Below are positions 61,187 to 64,000 of a DNA stretch of 64,000 nucleotides, piece by piece. The stretch is from contig JAJEKV010000014.1 of NCBI GenBank assembly GCA_021234155.1, positions 10,495,563 to 10,559,562 of the forward strand. The letters run 5' to 3'. Under the pieces are notes generated by a model. It was not told the origin of the DNA, did no database searches, and saw only the letters and a list, made by a program, of their open reading frames with translations. Each line of letters opens with the position of its first letter. The first letter of the stretch is position 1. Source of the DNA: Isoetes taiwanensis. Lineage: Eukaryota > Streptophyta > Lycopodiopsida > Isoetales > Isoetaceae. The position numbers and the translations under genes were made by a program.

Positions 61187-61761
61187 ATAAAAATTAAATC
61201 TCCCAACACATAACAACCAACATATAATAACCATTGACATTAACAACCAACACATAACTACCATTGACATTAATTAACACAACCATTGGGTCCAGCACAT
61301 TTAAATTAAAATCCCCCTTAAACCCCCTTTGGTTTGGGTGCATATTCACACGGGGGGTGACTCGGGACAACGAGAGTCATTGGATAGGCATATTAAGCCC
61401 CTTATTCCTTAATCTATACCGCACGTAAAGTTCCTCGTTTGTGGGGTATGCAAGTACAAAATTTGCTATACTGTATAACAAGATTCGCAAAATACTATAA
61501 GATTTCAAGCGGAATACTATATGGTGTTGATTTAAATGCGTGTAAAATACAATTATGAGGGCTCTCGGCCAGCCCCCCACGTCACCCCTGCGTGTGAATA
61601 TGCACCCAAACCAAAGGGGGTTTAAGGGGGATTTTAATTTAAATGTGCTGGACCCAATGGTTGTGTTAATTAATGTCAATGGTAGTTATGTGTTGGTTGT
61701 TAATGTCAATGGTTGTTATATGTTGGTTGTTATGTGTTGGGGGATTTAATTTTTATATGTT
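61182..61761. mobile_element. Foldback element with ~195-bp inverted arms
   Basis: The arm 61,182-61,377 (AACATATAAAAATTAAATC ... GTGCATATTCACAC) is the near-perfect inverse of 61,561-61,761, around a 180-bp centre. It interrupts the gypsy RT between the residues ELIDL (near 62,720) and ELYKM (near 61,186). The remaining 61,762-62,715 is additional inserted sequence of unknown origin. The arms differ mainly where one has CAG/CTG. No target duplication was identified. Confidence 0.8.
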
Positions 61762-62395
61762 GATGTTAATGGTTTGTGTTGCAAAAAATTTGGCCCCTCT
61801 AGGCCTTAAGGACCCCCAAAGTGTGACAAAAAATTTAGAATTCAAACCAGAAAAAAACTAGAATTCATTTGAGGCTTTCATCACCTGTAGCTTTTGAATT
61901 TGATCTTTCACAATGACACCATTGTTTATCAATCCATATGATTTTGGATGCTTCATCTCTAGCTTAAAGGTAATGCATGATTCACCTTATGGTTCGATTA
62001 AAGTTCCAAACCTACAATATAAATGCATTCTTGTGGCCACTGTTTGACTGATCTGCGTGACATGGAAAAGGGCGTGGAATAATCCGCCTGTTGTGTGCAT
62101 AAGAATCCGTTTGTTCATTGAAGCTAAAGCCTGGCTGCTATGAACAATCCGACAATACCGAGAATATCCAAGAGTTGGAAGCAAAAAAGAAGAGGCTGAA
62201 CTTGAATCTGCAAAGAAATCTTAGGAAGGAAACAAAAGGGGTTTTGCAAAGACTACATTGTAGAATCGAAACCAATACCTTGTAAAAAAAAAAACATTAT
62301 GCTAACTTGAAGAAGCATTAAAAAACAAATACCTTTGTAAGTGTGAGCAAAAAATCCATCTCGTGGTAGTAAAATCCACTCCGGCAATAAGAATC
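61762..62395. other. Unassigned insert inside gypsy RT
   Basis: It lies between the foldback element and the hexamer array, within the interval that splits the RT frame. A 65-codon minus frame (MLPTLGYSRYCRIVHSSQ ...) has no recognised family. Nothing else is evident. Confidence 0.3.
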
Positions 62396-62400
62396 CAAGA

Positions 62401-62560
62401 GGGCAAGTACACATGCATATGTACACATGCACACACATGCACACATGCACTTGCACATGCACAATACACATGCACATGCATATACATGCACATGCACGTG
62501 AACATGCACATGCACACACATGCACATGCATACACATGCGCAGTGTTCATGCACAAACAT
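62401..62560. repeat. ACATGC-type hexamer array
   Basis: Alternating purine-pyrimidine units ACATGC, ACACATGC and ACATGCATAT are repeated for about 160 bp. Such sequence can adopt Z-DNA. Cys/His/Met-rich frames on both strands are by-products of the repeat. Confidence 0.9.
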
Positions 62561-62714
62561 GCAGAGAAAGACGACAACCCTTGGATTGTTCCAACCAACG
62601 AAAATCAACGGCCCATAAAGGGTGCACTCTAGAAATACTATTTAGTACACCTCAACGAATACAACAACGAAATCATAGAAAAACCATGTGAAAAAGCGTA
62701 TAAAAATCTAAAAG

Positions 62715-63365
62715 TAACCCCCATTGAGATCAATCAATTCAAAATTTATCCTTCTTAGTTTTTGCATAATAGGCTTCACACCTTTAATTTCAAACTCACA
62801 CACATTTTTTTCAATACCAATCAACTCATTGTAATTCCAAGCAAATACATCTTTCCATTCATCAAAGAATTTCATGACCATACTCTCATCCTCTTCTTTA
62901 AACATGTCACCAATGTAAAGAATCCTATCTTGACCATTCTTTTCAACTTTTATCTCTTTTACCTGTTTCTCCTTACTTGCATTGATGACAAGGATAGGGT
63001 AGAGTTGCTTCAAGTCTTCTTCCTCCAGTTTTTCCTCTTCGATTGCTCCTTTAGCTAAGTGTTCAAGGAGAACACTCCTACATAAGGCATCAACCTCCTT
63101 TGTTGAGCTCCCTTGGCACATGGTGCAGCTCCCAATACTTGAAGGCTGATAGCTCCTCCAAATCTTTGTCTCGAAAGCATGATCATATCTTCATGTTTAG
63201 CCCGATACTCCTTTGAAACTTGCCTACAAACAAGTTTTAGAATCACCAAAGATGACAATGTTAGTGATGCCTAAATGTTTGGCATCTTGAAGGCCAACAA
63301 TGAGAGCCTAATATTCAACCATATTTGAGGAAGCTACACTTAAGCATATGGGACCACTACCAAGG
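62715..63365 (-). pseudogene. Ty3/gypsy aRNH-like domain followed by RT N-terminus (minus strand)
   Basis: Reading from 63,300 on the minus strand: GLQDAKHLGITNIVIFGDSK resembles the second half of an RNase H of the archaeal/plant RVT_3 type (FGDSxxV...). It is followed in a new frame by CRQVSKEYRAKHEDMI. The 137-codon frame 63,121-62,708 begins with EVDALCRSVLLEHL (equivalent of the ADALA-type end of RVT_3). It runs without a break through an acidic linker into FFDEWKDVFAWNYNELIGI and VKPIMQKLRRIN, the N-terminus of gypsy RT. Domain order is thus RNase H-like then RT, ahead of the normal RNase H at 60,020-60,520. Confidence 0.68.
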
Positions 63366-63382
63366 TAGCCACTAAACATACT

Positions 63383-63768
63383 CCTTTCAGCCTTGTCTAT
63401 GGCATAGAGTCCATAGTACCAATAGAGCTTGAACTACCCTCCTCGAGATTGTCACATAAAATCAACTTGGAAATTGAGGATGCATTCAAGGATAGACTTG
63501 CAATATTGATGCAAATAGAGGAACACAGATTTGAGGGGTTGAGAATGCTTTGCTCTTATCAAGAAAGCCAAAGACAAACAAGGCATTCTAAAGAATGGTG
63601 AGCTGGTCTTTGAAAGTGGAACAAGGCAAGAGAGAATACAATAGCCAAGGCCAAGACTCCTATTGGTTGAAGCCTCTCATTGAAGAAAAGGAGCTTCCCA
63701 ACCCCATAAATATCCTACACTTGAAGAGATACTGGCAGCAACATGTTGCCTTGAGTCTATTTGAGTAA
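63383..63768 (+). pseudogene. Ty3/gypsy integrase C-terminus, third copy
   Basis: FSLVYGIESIVPIELELPSS, NLEIEDAFKDRLAILMQIEE and, at the end, NPINILHLKRYWQQHVALS match the C-terminal pol region at 55,340-55,770. It faces the minus-strand remnant at 62,715-63,365 directly, so two pieces of related elements meet in opposite orientation near 63,370. The following 130 bp match the 3' noncoding part of the 53,850 element. Confidence 0.82.
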
Positions 63769-64000
63769 ATCAGGTTGTATTAGATTAGTGGGTCGCATTA
63801 GATTAGAGTTAAGTTGCTCTTTATACTTAAACCACAAAACAGAAAAAGAAAATAACAAAGAGATCTAGTTTAAACATGCTAGTTAGTGTTGGAAATGTTT
63901 TTTGTATTGTTTTTAGTAGGATTAGCTTTAATCTTGAAACGTCTAGAGTGCCTTGCTTCCTTCTCATACAAAACCCATATTGCCAACCTGATACGGAGCC

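Noticed and set aside
62253-62691. Overlapping Cys/His/Met-rich frames on both strands
   Set aside because: All arise from the ACATGC hexamer array.

Overview
The window is eukaryotic nuclear DNA from a land plant. The evidence is a nine-exon plastid-type tryptophan synthase alpha gene with GT-AG introns, fragments of plant-specific families (PLS-type PPR proteins, a UDP-glycosyltransferase), and plant-style Ty3/gypsy and LINE retrotransposons. The abundance of PPR and gypsy debris would suit a large seed-free vascular plant genome such as a fern or lycophyte, but the sequence does not settle this. Almost everything except the tryptophan synthase gene is transposon-derived or broken.

Layout. 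(1) 1-1,363: unassigned flank with a short tandem repeat. (2) 1,364-17,597 and 17,598-33,752: two direct tandem copies (A and B) of a 16.2-kb unit. Each copy holds, in order, a UDP-glycosyltransferase 3' fragment (minus), a decayed gypsy element with a 5'-truncated LINE inserted antisense, a PPR remnant, about 5 kb of AT-rich noncoding DNA, two minisatellites, a 120-bp MITE, and the last four exons of tryptophan synthase alpha (minus). In copy B these exons are joined to exons 1-5 at 33,819-34,939, so copy B completes the gene; copy A carries an orphan 3' half. (3) 35,062-48,722: two related tyrosine-recombinase transposons arranged tail to tail, each with a multi-exon Crypton/DUF3504-like gene. 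The left one carries a 6.87-kb insertion in an intron, itself two head-to-tail elements each bounded by CATT. (4) 48,723-64,000: retroelement graveyard: a (TTC)n tract, an LTR with its polypurine tract and chromovirus 3' coding remnant, a PPR remnant, two gypsy pol regions in opposite orientation, inverted repeat arms, a foldback element, an ACATGC-type repeat, and a third gypsy integrase end.

Two things deserve most attention. The first is the intron-containing tyrosine-recombinase element pair with short terminal inverted repeats and an outer palindrome. The second is the pattern of difference between the duplicated copies. Differences cluster at CAG/CTG sites and switch sides along the duplication: the gypsy RT is clean in A and damaged in B, while the LINE is clean in B and damaged in A. 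This looks like systematic base-calling error at CHG-methylated sites rather than mutation. For that reason many frameshifts here are reported as 'as sequenced', and pseudogene status is tentative where only such sites are affected.
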